This document shows, piece by piece, positions 1 through 8,354 of a stretch of DNA of 61,022 nucleotides. The DNA lies in contig NZ_JADHDV010000022.1 in assembly GCF_016820515.1 (NCBI RefSeq), positions 1 to 61,022 on the forward strand. The letters are read 5' to 3'. Positions within the stretch are counted from its first letter, which is position 1. Every line of letters begins with the position of its first letter. The position numbers and the translations under genes were made by a program. A model generated the notes under the pieces. The model searched no databases, was not told where the DNA came from, and saw nothing but the letters and a program-made list of their open reading frames with translations. The stretch is from Pseudoxanthomonas beigongshangi (GTDB lineage Bacteria > Pseudomonadota > Gammaproteobacteria > Xanthomonadales > Xanthomonadaceae).

Positions 1-1
1 G

Positions 2-184
2 ATGGACGAGACCACCCAGCAGAACGCGGCGGTGGTGGAAGAGGTGGCGGCCACGGCCGGCGATCTGCGGCAGCAGGCGCAGGGGCTGGAACAGGCGGTG
101 TCGGTGTTCCGCCTGGCCGGCTCCGCCGGTGAAGAGGTACGCCGTTGGGTTACCGAGGCCGGCCGGCGCGTACTCGCGCCCTGA
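2..184 (+). CDS. Methyl-accepting chemotaxis protein, C-terminal end (5' truncated by window edge)
   Basis: Only the last 60 codons are present; the gene starts left of the window and the Met at position 2 is not a start. The residues MDETTQQNAAVVEEVAA followed by a heptad-like stretch ending in QAVSVFRL are the hallmark tail of the MCP signalling domain, where the helical hairpin returns towards the membrane and glutamine/glutamate pairs are deamidated or methylated. In the cell such receptors sit in the inner membrane and control CheA. No CheB/CheR-binding pentapeptide is seen at the end. Which ligand it senses cannot be judged because the sensory domain is missing. Confidence 0.9.
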   Translation: MDETTQQNAAVVEEVAATAGDLRQQAQGLEQAVSVFRLAGSAGEEVRRWVTEAGRRVLAP

Positions 185-349
185 TTGGCTGCGACGCTTC
201 CCGCGTTTGCCGCATCCCGGGAAAGGTGGGTTGGACGGAAGGTCCGGCCCGCCTCTTTCTTCGCCCCTGTTTCAACCCTCCGCGCGCACGCGGCATCGAA
301 ACAGGACGTCGCCCGCCGGATGCGGAGCGCAAAAAAGGACCGGAAGCGC

Positions 350-1897
350 ATGAAAACCCTGCCGTTGCTGTTCGCCGCCCTGATGAACCTGTGGCAGATA
401 TCGACCGGTTCACTGCAGTTGCCGGCCACCGGCGGCGGTGGCGACAGGCCGGCCAGTGCCACGGCTCCGGCGCAGGCGCCGGCCGGGCTCGACGACTACC
501 TGCGGACGAAAATGCAGAACCGGCGCATCCCCGGCATGCAGGTGGCGGTGATCCGCGACGGTCGCATCGTTTTTTCCCGCAGCTACGGCAAGGCCAACCT
601 GCAGGACGACGTGGCGGTGACGCCGGATACGGTGTTCTCGATCAACTCGGCCACCAAGACTTTCACCGGCGTGGCGATCCTGCAACTGGCGCAGGCCGGC
701 AAGCTGTCGCTGGACGATCCGGTGTCGCGCCACCTGGCGGATCTGCCGCGCGAGTGGCAGGCGATCACGGTGCGGCAACTGCTCAACCACACGTCCGGCC
801 TGCCCGACATCCTGGTGCCGCCGCGCGCGCAGGGCACCGGCTCGCTGGTGGGCGAAGGCGGCGAGGAATCGGCCTGGGACACGGTGCGCACACTGCCGAT
901 GGCATTCCCAACCGGCAGCGCCTATCGCTACAACCAGACCAACTATGTCCTGCTGGGCCGGATCATCGATTCGCTGGGCGGTGTTCCGTTCACCCGCTTC
1001 ATCGCCGAACGCCAGTTCGCGCCGGCCGGCATGCGCCACGCCGGCTTCGGCGACTCGCGCGACGTCACGCCGCGTCGCGCGCAGCCCTACCGTTATCCGG
1101 GCGGCGCCACCTCGCCGGCCGCCGGCGCGTTGCAGCATGCGTTCGACGAGTTCCCGGCCATGCTGCGCACCGGTGCCGGCATCAACGCCAGCGCCGAGGA
1201 CGTCGCGCATTGGCTGATCGCCCTGCAGGACGGCCGCCTGCTCGACCGCGAACACCTGCGTGAGCTGTGGGCGCCGGGCCGGTTCAACGATGGCCGGCTC
1301 ACGTCGTGGGCATCGGGCTGGCCGTTGATCGACCGCGAGGACCATCCTGCGGTGGCGGGCATCGGTGGCCGCCGGTCGGCGTTCTTCGTCTATCCGCGGG
1401 ATGGGTTGTCGGTGGTGGTGCTGACCAATCTGGCCGGGGCCAATCCGGAGGAATTCATCGACGAGATCGCCGGGTTCTACCTGCCGGATTTCAGCGTGGC
1501 CAACGGCGGCGGCCTGCCGCGCAACGTCAAGGCGCTGCGGCGTGGCCTGATCGCGCGCGGCTGGGATCAAGGTGTCTCCATCGTCGCCGGGCTCAAGCAG
1601 CAGGATCCGGACTACGAACTGCGCGAGGACGATCTCAACGCCTGGGGCTACCGGCTGGTGACCGACGGCCAGCGCAGGGAAGGCATCGAGGTACTGAAGC
1701 TCAACACCGTGCTGTATCCGAAAAGCGGCAACACCTTCGATTCGCTGGCCGAGGCCTATGCGATCAGCGGCGATCGCGAGGCGGCGATCCGCAACTACCG
1801 CCTTTCGCTGGAACGCGATCCGGCCAACCGCAACGCGGTGGAGCAACTGCGCGCGCTGGGCGCGCCGCCGCCGGCTGGGACGCGCGCCACGCACTGA
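350..1897 (+). CDS. Exported serine hydrolase of the beta-lactamase fold with C-terminal TPR-like segment
   Basis: This 515-residue protein has a hydrophobic N-terminus (MKTLPLLFAALMNLW) that suggests export. The serine beta-lactamase/esterase domain spans roughly residues 45-370, with the nucleophile motif SATK at 100-103 and HTSG at 147-150. At the second catalytic motif it has Y194-N-Q, where YxN is usual, so the Asn position is Gln. Residues about 420-515 resemble a TPR pair (AYAISGDREAAIRNYRLSLERD). The ATG at 350 was chosen over an earlier in-frame ATG at 185 because an AAGGAC-like ribosome site precedes it and the signal peptide starts there. The substrate is unknown; the family includes D-aminopeptidases, esterases and penicillin-binding-like enzymes. 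A second family member follows 58 bases downstream. Confidence 0.85.
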   Translation: MKTLPLLFAALMNLWQISTGSLQLPATGGGGDRPASATAPAQAPAGLDDYLRTKMQNRRIPGMQVAVIRDGRIVFSRSYGKANLQDDVAVTPDTVFSINSATKTFTGVAILQLAQAGKLSLDDPVSRHLADLPREWQAITVRQLLNHTSGLPDILVPPRAQGTGSLVGEGGEESAWDTVRTLPMAFPTGSAYRYNQTNYVLLGRIIDSLGGVPFTRFIAERQFAPAGMRHAGFGDSRDVTPRRAQPYRYPGGATSPAAGALQHAFDEFPAMLRTGAGINASAEDVAHWLIALQDGRLLDREHLRELWAPGRFNDGRLTSWASGWPLIDREDHPAVAGIGGRRSAFFVYPRDGLSVVVLTNLAGANPEEFIDEIAGFYLPDFSVANGGGLPRNVKALRRGLIARGWDQGVSIVAGLKQQDPDYELREDDLNAWGYRLVTDGQRREGIEVLKLNTVLYPKSGNTFDSLAEAYAISGDREAAIRNYRLSLERDPANRNAVEQLRALGAPPPAGTRATH

Positions 1898-1955
1898 ATC
1901 CGCTTGCCCGGCGGCGAGGACTGATATCCAATCGGTCCCTTGACCACGGGGAGCG

Positions 1956-3227
1956 ATGCAGATGCGCGAAGGTGCTGCCGGCCGGATGGGCCGGCGTGGT
2001 TTCCTGGTGGCCGCTTCGGCCTGCGCGGCGATGGCGGCACTGCGATCGCCTCCGCTGCGCGCGGCGGACGCGGCCCGTTACGACCATCCGTGGATTCCCT
2101 CCGATGCCTTCCTCGCCGATCTGCCCGAATGGATGCGCGCGTTCGGCGTGCCCGGCGTGGGCATCGCGGTGGTCGAGGAGGGCGAGTTGGCCTGGCACCG
2201 CGCGTTCGGCGTGGCCGATGTGGACAGCGGCACCGCGGTGGACGCGGACAGCGTGTTCGAATGCGCCTCGCTGAGCAAACCGGTATTTGCCTACGTGGCG
2301 CTGCAATTGGTCGATGCGGGCGTGCTGCAACTCGACCGGACCCTGGCGCATTACCATCGCCCCGACTACCTGGCCAAGGACGATCCGCGCCTGGATCGGA
2401 TCACCGTGCGCGACGTCCTGCGCCACAGCAGCGGCCTGCCGAACTGGCGCGAACATCCGGATCGCGAACCCTTGCGCACGCTGGCCGAACCCGGCAAGGG
2501 CGTGAACTATTCGGGCGAGGCCTTCTTCTGGCTGCAGCGGGTCGCCGAGACGGTGACCGGCGAAAGCCTGGACCGGCTGGCGCGAAGGCACCTGTTCGAA
2601 CCGGCCGGCATGCGCGACAGCACCTATACCTGGAACGCGCATGCGGCGCGGCACTCGGTGATGGGCCAGCCAGCGCCTGGCGCGACACCGGTCGTGCAGA
2701 CCTTCCGTAGCCAATGGTCGCTGCTGCAGCCCATCGCCGAAGCGCAGGGCAAGCCGTTGCCCGAATGGGTCTGGGACGATGCGGTACGCGCGTTGCCGCG
2801 GGCGCAGGCCGCCGCGCCCACGGGCATGTTCGTCTGGCCCGGCGATCTGCTCGCCAACGCCGCCGCCAGCCTGCGTGGGCCGGTGCAGGACTATGCGCGT
2901 TTCATCGCCCATGTGATGCGTCCGGATGCGGGCCCGCCGCGTGCAATCACTGAAACCACGCGGCAGGCGATGCTGGCGCCGCAGATGCCGCTGCGCGCCG
3001 GCTGGCTGGACAAGGGACTGGGCTGGAATCTGGAACGCATCGACGGCGATGCCCGTTGGTTCTTCCACGGCGGCGCCAACGCGGGTCGCTACAAGACCTT
3101 CACCGTCGGAGATCCGCAGCGACGGCGCGGACTGGTGGTGATGACGAATGGCGGCGGCGGCACGGGCGTCTACCAGCGCATCGTGCGCGCGGCCACCGGG
3201 CGGGACATGCTCGCCTTCGATCTGTGA
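1956..3227 (+). CDS. Exported serine hydrolase of the beta-lactamase family (possible Tat substrate)
   Basis: The product has 423 residues. The N-terminus contains GRRGFLVAASACAAMAA, a twin-arginine followed by a hydrophobic run and an Ala-rich cleavage region, so Tat export is plausible. Catalytic motifs of the class C beta-lactamase/esterase fold are visible: SLSK at 105-108, HSSG at 157-160, YSG at 185-187 and HGG near residue 370. A GGGGAG ribosome site lies before the ATG at 1956; an internal Met at residue 3 or 11 could also be used. It lies just after another family member and may share its transcript. The two are diverged rather than recent duplicates, judging by their different motifs and tails. 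The substrate cannot be inferred. Confidence 0.85.
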   Translation: MQMREGAAGRMGRRGFLVAASACAAMAALRSPPLRAADAARYDHPWIPSDAFLADLPEWMRAFGVPGVGIAVVEEGELAWHRAFGVADVDSGTAVDADSVFECASLSKPVFAYVALQLVDAGVLQLDRTLAHYHRPDYLAKDDPRLDRITVRDVLRHSSGLPNWREHPDREPLRTLAEPGKGVNYSGEAFFWLQRVAETVTGESLDRLARRHLFEPAGMRDSTYTWNAHAARHSVMGQPAPGATPVVQTFRSQWSLLQPIAEAQGKPLPEWVWDDAVRALPRAQAAAPTGMFVWPGDLLANAAASLRGPVQDYARFIAHVMRPDAGPPRAITETTRQAMLAPQMPLRAGWLDKGLGWNLERIDGDARWFFHGGANAGRYKTFTVGDPQRRRGLVVMTNGGGGTGVYQRIVRAATGRDMLAFDL

Positions 3228-3328
3228 TCGCCGGAGCGATGCGCCGGAACCGCGCCGGATCATCGCTTTGACGCGGTTCCGTCATCCAGGCCGCGTACTC
3301 TGCCGCCCGCTCAGGGGGCAGTCTCACG

Positions 3329-4300
3329 ATGAAATCACGCGGTTACCGAATCCTTCCCGTTCTGTTGGCGCTCGGCGCCTGCCAGCCCACGCCGCCCGTG
3401 GCCGCGCCCGATGCCCAGGCATCGGCGATCGTGCCCGCGGCCGCGCAGCCGGCGGTGTCGCCGGACGGCGTCATCGACAACAGCGAACTGCAGCGCCTGG
3501 CGAGCCAGGCGCTACAGGCGAACCGCCTGTACGCGCCGGCCGGCGACAACGCGGTGGAGTTCTACCTGGCGGCGCGCGTGCGGCGTCCCGATGACGCCGC
3601 CATCCTTGCCGCGCTGACCGAAATCCAGCCGTACCTGCTGATCGCCACCGAACAGGCGTTGGAGCGTCGCGACGGTGCCGAGGCCGCGCGCCTGTTCGAA
3701 CTGTTACGCCGGCTGGATCCGCAGGCGCCGGCCTTGCCGCGTCTGCAGGCCGGCTTGACGGCGCTGCCGGCGGCGCCGGAACCCGCGCAGGCCACCGCGG
3801 ACACGCAAGCGCGCCTCCCGCCGCAGGACATCTCGCCGCAGGCCGGCCGATCGCAGGGCCCTGCGCCGACCTCCGCGCCCGTCGCGTCCGCAACGGCGCA
3901 GGTGCCTCGCCCGAATGCATCGGAAACCCCCAACGCCGCGATGGCTTCGCCGCCGCCTGCGCCGGCGCTTCCCCCGCCGGAACCCGCGCGCGCGGCGGTG
4001 GCGAGCCCGGTAGCCGCGCCCGCGCGCATGGCTGCAACCTCCTCCTCGCCGCGCCTGCTGCAGGACGCGCAGCCGCGTTATCCGTTGCCGGCACTGCGCA
4101 ATCGCGTGGAGGGCGAGGTGGAACTGGCGTTCGTGATCCGCCCCGACGGCAGCGTCGGCGACGTGCGCCTGACCGCGGCACGGCCGCAGGGCGTGTTCGA
4201 CGCGGCCGCCGTCGCGGTGGCCTCGCGCTGGCGTTTCGAGGCGACAGGACGCGCGCAGTCGTGGCAGCGCACCGTGCGGTTCCGCCTGCCGCCGCAGTAA
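3329..4300 (+). CDS. Lipoprotein with C-terminal TonB domain
   Basis: The protein has 323 residues and begins with a lipoprotein signal: hydrophobic VLLALGAC with the lipidated Cys at 18. Residues about 50-140 are helical and repeat-like (QALQANRLYAPAGDNAVEFYL), 140-230 are rich in Pro, Ala and Ser, and 234-321 match the TonB C-terminal fold (AQPRYPLPALRNRVEGEVEL, then VIRPDGSVGDVRLT and FDAAAVAVASRWRF). Classical TonB is held in the inner membrane by an N-terminal helix that contacts ExbB/ExbD. Here that helix is replaced by a lipobox, so energy transduction is doubtful and a structural or partner-binding role is equally possible. No exbBD genes lie nearby. Confidence 0.8.
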   Translation: MKSRGYRILPVLLALGACQPTPPVAAPDAQASAIVPAAAQPAVSPDGVIDNSELQRLASQALQANRLYAPAGDNAVEFYLAARVRRPDDAAILAALTEIQPYLLIATEQALERRDGAEAARLFELLRRLDPQAPALPRLQAGLTALPAAPEPAQATADTQARLPPQDISPQAGRSQGPAPTSAPVASATAQVPRPNASETPNAAMASPPPAPALPPPEPARAAVASPVAAPARMAATSSSPRLLQDAQPRYPLPALRNRVEGEVELAFVIRPDGSVGDVRLTAARPQGVFDAAAVAVASRWRFEATGRAQSWQRTVRFRLPPQ

Positions 4301-4330
4301 CCGGCGCTGGCACCCGTCGTTCGCTGCGGC

Positions 4331-4336
4331 GACAAT
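4331..4336 (+). promoter_or_regulatory. -10-like hexamer close to esterase start
   Basis: GACAAT ends 6 bases before the ATG at 4343 and no Shine-Dalgarno sequence is present between them. Transcription would start at about the A of the start codon. This is one of six such placements in the window. Confidence 0.4.
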
Positions 4337-4342
4337 GACGGC

Positions 4343-5026
4343 ATGAACGACACCACCACCGAACTGCTGGAAACCGTCGAACAGGAAACCGGCGCCGCGC
4401 CGGCCTGGTCCGTGCTGTGGCTGCATGGCCTGGGCGCCGATGGCCATGATTTCGCGCCGCTCGTGCCGGAACTGGTACGCCCGGGTTGGCCCGCGCTGCG
4501 CTTCGTGTTCCCGCACGCGCCGGTGCGCGCGGTGACCATCAACAACGGCGTGCGCATGCGCGCCTGGTACGACATCGTCGGCATGGACTTCGCCACCCGT
4601 GCCGAGGCCGATGGCATCGAAGCCTCGATCGTCCAGGTCGAGGCCCTGATCGCGCGCGAACTGGCCCGTGGCATCGCCCCGGAACGCCTGCTGCTGGCCG
4701 GCTTCTCGCAAGGTGGCGCGATCGCCCTGTCGGCCGCGCTGCGCCGCGGCCAGCCGCTGGCCGGCGTGATCGCCCTGTCCACCTACCTGCCCGGCATCGA
4801 CCAGGCCCACCGCCATCTCGACGCGGCCGCGACGCGCCAACCGGTATTCATGGCGCACGGCATCGGCGACCCGGTAATCCCGCTCATCCATGCCGAACGC
4901 AGCGCGCAGGCCCTGCAGGCCATGGGATTCGCCGTGGACTGGCACCGCTATCCGATGGCCCACCAGGTCTGCGCCGAGGAAATCCGCGATCTCGGTGACT
5001 GGATGTCGCGCGTTTTCGCGTTGTAG
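4343..5026 (+). CDS. Carboxylesterase / phospholipase of the alpha/beta-hydrolase superfamily
   Basis: The 227-residue protein matches the abhydrolase_2 (carboxylesterase/acyl-protein thioesterase) family in length and motifs: LHGLGADGHDF near 28-38, the nucleophile elbow GFSQGG with Ser122, an Asp in HGIGDPVIP near 177, and the catalytic His in MAHQVC near 208. Members hydrolyse short-chain esters or lysophospholipids in the cytoplasm; there is no signal peptide. It sits just upstream of the AlgR-type regulator, which is separated by 110 bases that hold no gene. The start is supported by the -10-like box six bases upstream and by the family's usual N-terminal length. Confidence 0.9.
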   Translation: MNDTTTELLETVEQETGAAPAWSVLWLHGLGADGHDFAPLVPELVRPGWPALRFVFPHAPVRAVTINNGVRMRAWYDIVGMDFATRAEADGIEASIVQVEALIARELARGIAPERLLLAGFSQGGAIALSAALRRGQPLAGVIALSTYLPGIDQAHRHLDAAATRQPVFMAHGIGDPVIPLIHAERSAQALQAMGFAVDWHRYPMAHQVCAEEIRDLGDWMSRVFAL

Positions 5027-5136
5027 GGAGAAATCCGCGAGAAATCGCGATTCTTCGCCATGGATGACGTCCGCAACGACGGGGGCTACCATCGGCGAGG
5101 ACGTCCCTGGCGTTCGAACGTGAGGAAGCCCGTGCC

Positions 5137-5877
5137 GTGAAGGTGGTCATTGCCGACGACGAACCGCTGGCCCGCGAGCGCCTGCGCGCACTGCTGGCCG
5201 AACAGCCCGGCGTGGAAGTGGTGGCCGAGGCCGAGAACGGCGTGGGCGCCTTGCAGGCCTGCGCCGAGCACAAGCCGGACGTGGTGCTGCTGGACATCGC
5301 CATGCCCGGTGTCGACGGACTGGAAACCGCGCGCCATCTGGCCGCCTTCGATCCGCGCCCGGCGGTGGTGTTCTGCACCGCCTACGACGCGCATGCGCTG
5401 TCCGCCTTCGAGGCCGCGGCAATCGATTACCTGATGAAGCCGATCCGGGCCGAACGCCTGGCGGCGGCGCTGGAGCGCGCGCGCATGTTCATCGCCGGCC
5501 GCGCCAACGGCGGCGGCGCGCAGGATCCTGGTCCGGCGCGCCAGGTCCGTACCCATCTGTGCGCGCGGATGCGCGGCAGCCTGCGGCTGATTCCGATCGA
5601 GGAAGTGCATTACCTCCAGGCCGAGGAGAAGTACGTGGTGGTCCACCACGCCCGCGGCGAGGATCTGATCGAGGAATCGCTGAAGTCGCTGGAAGAGGAA
5701 TTCAATGGCCGCTTCGTGCGCATCCACCGCAACTGCCTGGTGGCGCGGCACGAACTGGTCGAACTCAAGCGCGCCGGCGACGGCCATGTCCAGGCCATCC
5801 TGCGCCACGGCAAGGCCCCGCTGGAAGTCAGCCGCCGCTGCGTGGCCGGCCTGCGCGAGACGGTCAAGCATCTCTGA
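5137..5877 (+). CDS. algR: AlgR-type LytTR response regulator
   Basis: The 246-residue protein has a receiver domain (about 1-120) with the acidic pocket DDE at 7-9, phospho-acceptor Asp53 in VLLDIAMPG, and Lys in LMKPIR. A LytTR DNA-binding domain (about 140-245) follows, with the motifs VHYLQAEEKYVVV and FVRIHRNCLV. LytTR regulators bind paired direct repeats and in Pseudomonas AlgR controls alginate, pili and virulence. The start is GTG at 5137, chosen because a GAGG site lies 10-15 bases upstream. The gene is followed by hemC, as in Pseudomonas and xanthomonads. The partner histidine kinase (AlgZ/FimS type) that often precedes it is absent here; its expected place is occupied by the esterase. 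Confidence 0.9.
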   Translation: MKVVIADDEPLARERLRALLAEQPGVEVVAEAENGVGALQACAEHKPDVVLLDIAMPGVDGLETARHLAAFDPRPAVVFCTAYDAHALSAFEAAAIDYLMKPIRAERLAAALERARMFIAGRANGGGAQDPGPARQVRTHLCARMRGSLRLIPIEEVHYLQAEEKYVVVHHARGEDLIEESLKSLEEEFNGRFVRIHRNCLVARHELVELKRAGDGHVQAILRHGKAPLEVSRRCVAGLRETVKHL

Positions 5878-5934
5878 CGCCGCCTTCGGGGCGCCGGTTG
5901 CCCGATGGACCGTGCCCACCGGCGTGGTGTGCGG

Positions 5935-5940
5935 GATAAT
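5935..5940 (+). promoter_or_regulatory. -10-like hexamer close to hemC start
   Basis: GATAAT ends 6 bases before the hemC ATG at 5947, leaving no room for a ribosome site. The predicted transcription start coincides with the start codon. A recognisable -35 box is weak (GTGCCC at 5912). Confidence 0.45.
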
Positions 5941-5946
5941 GCGCCG

Positions 5947-6870
5947 ATGAAACTCCGCATCGCCACCCGCAAGAGCCCGCTCGCCCTCTGGCAGAGCGAA
6001 CACGTCGCCGAACGCCTGCGCGCCGCCCATCCGGACCTGGAAGTGGACCTGGTGCCGATGAGCACCCGTGGCGACGAGGTGCTGGATCGCTCGCTGGCGG
6101 CGATCGGCGGCAAGGGCCTGTTCCTCAAGGAACTGGAACTGGCGATGCTGCGCGGCGAAGCCGATTGCGCGGTGCATTCGCTCAAGGACGTGCCGATGGA
6201 ACTGGAGCCGCCGTTCGCGCTGGCCGCGATCCTGGCGCGCGCCGATGCCGCCGACGCCTTCGTTTCCAACCGCTATGCGGATCTGGACGCGTTGCCGCAG
6301 GGCGCGATCGTGGGCACGTCCTCGCTGCGCCGGCAGGCGCAGCTGCGCGCGCGCCGGCCGGATCTGCAACTGCGGGACCTGCGCGGCAACGTCAACACCC
6401 GCCTGGCGAAACTGGATGCGGGCGAGTACGACGCGATCGTGCTGGCCTGCGCCGGCCTGCAGCGGCTGGGCTTCGACGCGCGCATCCGCGCGCGCCTGCT
6501 GCCGCCGGCGTGGTTGCCGGCACCGGCACAGGGCGCGGTCGCGGTGGAATGCCGCGACGACGACGCGGCGACGATGGCACTGTTCGCCGCGCTGGACGAT
6601 GCCGATACCCGTTGTTGCGTGGAAGCCGAGCGGGCGATGAACCGCGCGTTGCATGGCAGTTGCCATGTGCCGGTGGCGGCCTTCGCGACCCTCTCGGCCG
6701 ACGGCGCCGAACTGCATCTGCATGGCCTGGTGGGATCGGCGGTGGATGGCCGCGCGGTGCGTGCCGACGGCACCGGCGCGTCGCGGTTTCCGGAAGAACT
6801 GGGCAAGGCGGTTGCCGCGCGGTTGCTGGCGGATGGCGCCGGCGATCTGCTGGATGCTGCGCTGGCCTGA
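5947..6870 (+). CDS. hemC: Hydroxymethylbilane synthase (porphobilinogen deaminase)
   Basis: HemC joins four porphobilinogen molecules into hydroxymethylbilane in the cytoplasmic haem pathway. The 307-residue length fits the family. Visible signatures are the N-terminal [24 protein letters not shown] near 80-85, the arginine-rich substrate pocket [14 protein letters not shown] (125-138) and the dipyrromethane-cofactor Cys239 in LHGSCHVP. The ATG at 5947 matches the conserved N-terminus; an upstream in-frame ATG at 5905 would add unconserved residues. It follows algR by 69 bases but has its own -10-like hexamer. No hemD follows; the gene is succeeded directly by a repeat element. Confidence 0.97.
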   Translation: MKLRIATRKSPLALWQSEHVAERLRAAHPDLEVDLVPMSTRGDEVLDRSLAAIGGKGLFLKELELAMLRGEADCAVHSLKDVPMELEPPFALAAILARADAADAFVSNRYADLDALPQGAIVGTSSLRRQAQLRARRPDLQLRDLRGNVNTRLAKLDAGEYDAIVLACAGLQRLGFDARIRARLLPPAWLPAPAQGAVAVECRDDDAATMALFAALDDADTRCCVEAERAMNRALHGSCHVPVAAFATLSADGAELHLHGLVGSAVDGRAVRADGTGASRFPEELGKAVAARLLADGAGDLLDAALA

Positions 6871-6873
6871 AAA

Positions 6874-7007
6874 GCAAAATCCCCCTCAGTTCCCTTTTGC
6901 AAGCGCTCCTCAACAGCCGAATGGCTGGTCAAGGAGGAGGTAAAAGCCGTTAGCCCCCTTGGAAAAAGGGGGCGGGCGCCCGCGCCAGCGGGTGACGGGG
7001 GATTTGC
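6874..7007. repeat. MITE-like repeat with GCAAATCCCCC ends, copy 1
   Basis: This 134-bp element starts 4 bases after the hemC stop. Its ends are inverted: GCAAAATCCCCC at 6874-6885 and GGGGGATTTGC at 6997-7007. Inside are the hairpin CCCCCTT/AAGGGGG near 6955-6972 and a module at 6899-6932 (GCAAGCGCTCCTCAACAGCC then a small AGCC..GGCT hairpin) that recurs inverted at 11191-11226. A related 129-bp copy lies at 29963-30091. It carries no ORF of substance. Confidence 0.7.
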
Positions 7008-7170
7008 CTGCTGGAGTGGGGAAGGCAAGTTCACCCGCTCGCCTTTTTTGCTTCTCAGCAGCCGGATGGCGGGGCGAGAAGAGAAAGGCGGCTACTGATC
7101 GTACCGATAGACCTGGCATGGAAAAAGCAGGCCCCGTCGACACCGCGATTGGCGAAGCAGGGTATCCGGA
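7008..7170. other. Gene-free spacer between hemC repeat and DUF481 gene
   Basis: Together with the flanking repeat this makes about 319 bases without a gene. A T-rich run (CGCCTTTTTTGC, about 7035-7051) preceded by a weak AAGGC/GCCTT pairing might help terminate hemC, but the stem is short. Nothing else recognisable was seen. Confidence 0.35.
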
Positions 7171-7193
7171 CAGCGGAGCAAGCTCCGCTCTAC
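7171..7193 (-). repeat. GTAG-type REP palindrome, copy 1
   Basis: Read on the minus strand this is GTAGAGCGGAGC, two loop bases, then GCTCCGCTG: an 8-bp perfect stem with a GTAG foot, the layout of Stenotrophomonas SMAG/REP elements. An identical 23-bp copy is at 11134-11156. The TAG of the GTAG foot is also the stop codon of the DUF481 gene on the minus strand (7190-7192). No RAYT transposase is in the window. Confidence 0.75.
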
Positions 7194-8131
7194 TTGAACT
7201 TGTAGACCACGTTCATGGTGGTCAGGGTGTCGGTGCGCTTGAGGTTCTCGGCGGCGTCGCTGTTGTGGCGTGCCTGCCAGCCGGCCTTCAGTGCCAGGTG
7301 CGAGTTCATCGTCACCGACAGGCCGAGATCGTTCTGGGCGAAGGTGTTGTACTCGCCGGATTCCACCAGCAGCTTGTTGACCAGTTCGGTGTTCTCGCTC
7401 AGCGAAACCCGCAGGTCCACCAGGCCGCGGCCGATCATGCTGGATTCGTTGCGCTCCTCCAGGGTGTCGTAGGCGCGGCGGAAACCGGGGCCGACCTGCA
7501 GATCCAGTTGCGCGCGCTCGTTGTCGACCACGCGGTTACCGTAGCTGACGCTGACCGAGGTCTGCCGGCTGAAGGTGCCGAAATCATCTTCCTCATGGCG
7601 CAGCGAAGTATTGACCGTGCCGCGCGAATCGGTGCGATAGGCGCCGTTGCCGGTGAGCGTGTAGCGGTTGGCGGTGGTGCGGCGATCGCGCTTGATCGTC
7701 CCGTCGGGCTGGGTCGACTTGTATTCGGAACTGGCGCGCAGGCCGGACAGGCTGCCGCTGTACTTCCAGGCGCCGCCATCGGCGTAGTTCAGATCCAGGC
7801 GCGCATTGAGGCTTTCGGTGGTGCTGTTGCCGTGGGCCGAGGCGAATCCGAGTTCGCCGCCGCCGCTCCATGGGGAACTGGGCTGCAGCGGCTCGGCCGG
7901 CGCTTCGGCCATCGGGCGCGGCGGCGGCACCGGCAGCGGCGGTCCCTTGTGGCTGACCGCGAGGGATTCCTTCTGGGTCACCGCGCCGCCGGCCTTGGCT
8001 TTCGCGCCGGTGGCCTGGGTGCTCGTCTTCAGGTTGTTGACCTGCGGGTTGCTTTCCTGCGCATGCGCAAGCGGCGCGCCGGCCAGGCACAGCAGGGAAA
8101 GGGACAGGGCAAGCAGGTTGGGACGGGGCAT
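7190..8131 (-). CDS. DUF481 outer-membrane beta-barrel protein
   Basis: The 313-residue product has a clear signal peptide (MPRPNLLALSLSLLCLAGAPLAHAQ). A Lys/Pro-rich linker follows to about residue 95, and then the DUF481 (YdiY-like, salt-induced outer-membrane protein) domain: GELGFASAHGNSTTESLNA at its start, alternating beta-strand patterns, and the closing strand TTMNVVYKFK. The barrel is predicted to sit in the outer membrane; a specific cargo or function is not known for the family. The stop codon lies within a REP palindrome. A good promoter (TTGAGG-17-TATCCT) precedes it, so it is probably monocistronic. The final residue is Lys rather than the Phe usual for outer-membrane barrels. 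Confidence 0.85.
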   Translation of the reverse strand: MPRPNLLALSLSLLCLAGAPLAHAQESNPQVNNLKTSTQATGAKAKAGGAVTQKESLAVSHKGPPLPVPPPRPMAEAPAEPLQPSSPWSGGGELGFASAHGNSTTESLNARLDLNYADGGAWKYSGSLSGLRASSEYKSTQPDGTIKRDRRTTANRYTLTGNGAYRTDSRGTVNTSLRHEEDDFGTFSRQTSVSVSYGNRVVDNERAQLDLQVGPGFRRAYDTLEERNESSMIGRGLVDLRVSLSENTELVNKLLVESGEYNTFAQNDLGLSVTMNSHLALKAGWQARHNSDAAENLKRTDTLTTMNVVYKFK

Positions 8132-8198
8132 GAAAGGCCTCGGCGGGCGGGGGACGCGATTCCGGCGTCGTCGCCATGTGAACGTTGAAAACGGTTAC

Positions 8199-8227
8199 AG
8201 GATAACAATCCGAACATCCAGCCTCAA
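8199..8227 (-). promoter_or_regulatory. Sigma-70-like promoter of the DUF481 gene
   Basis: On the minus strand, TTGAGG (8222-8227) is followed after exactly 17 bases by TATCCT (8199-8204). Transcription would start near 8192, giving a leader of about 60 bases before the ATG at 8131. Confidence 0.55.
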
Positions 8228-8354
8228 GGCAAGTGATTGTTTGGATTCAGATTCGTGACCGATTCTGCCATGCTTTCATTCACATTTGTGGCGTCTGGAC
8301 GCCCCCGGATCAGGTGCGTTTCACGTTTTCGCACACCGATGTGACGGAGAAGGT

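Noticed and set aside
7171-7193. Rho-independent terminator for the DUF481 gene
   Set aside because: The palindrome has no T-run in either direction and matches a REP palindrome that recurs at 11134.
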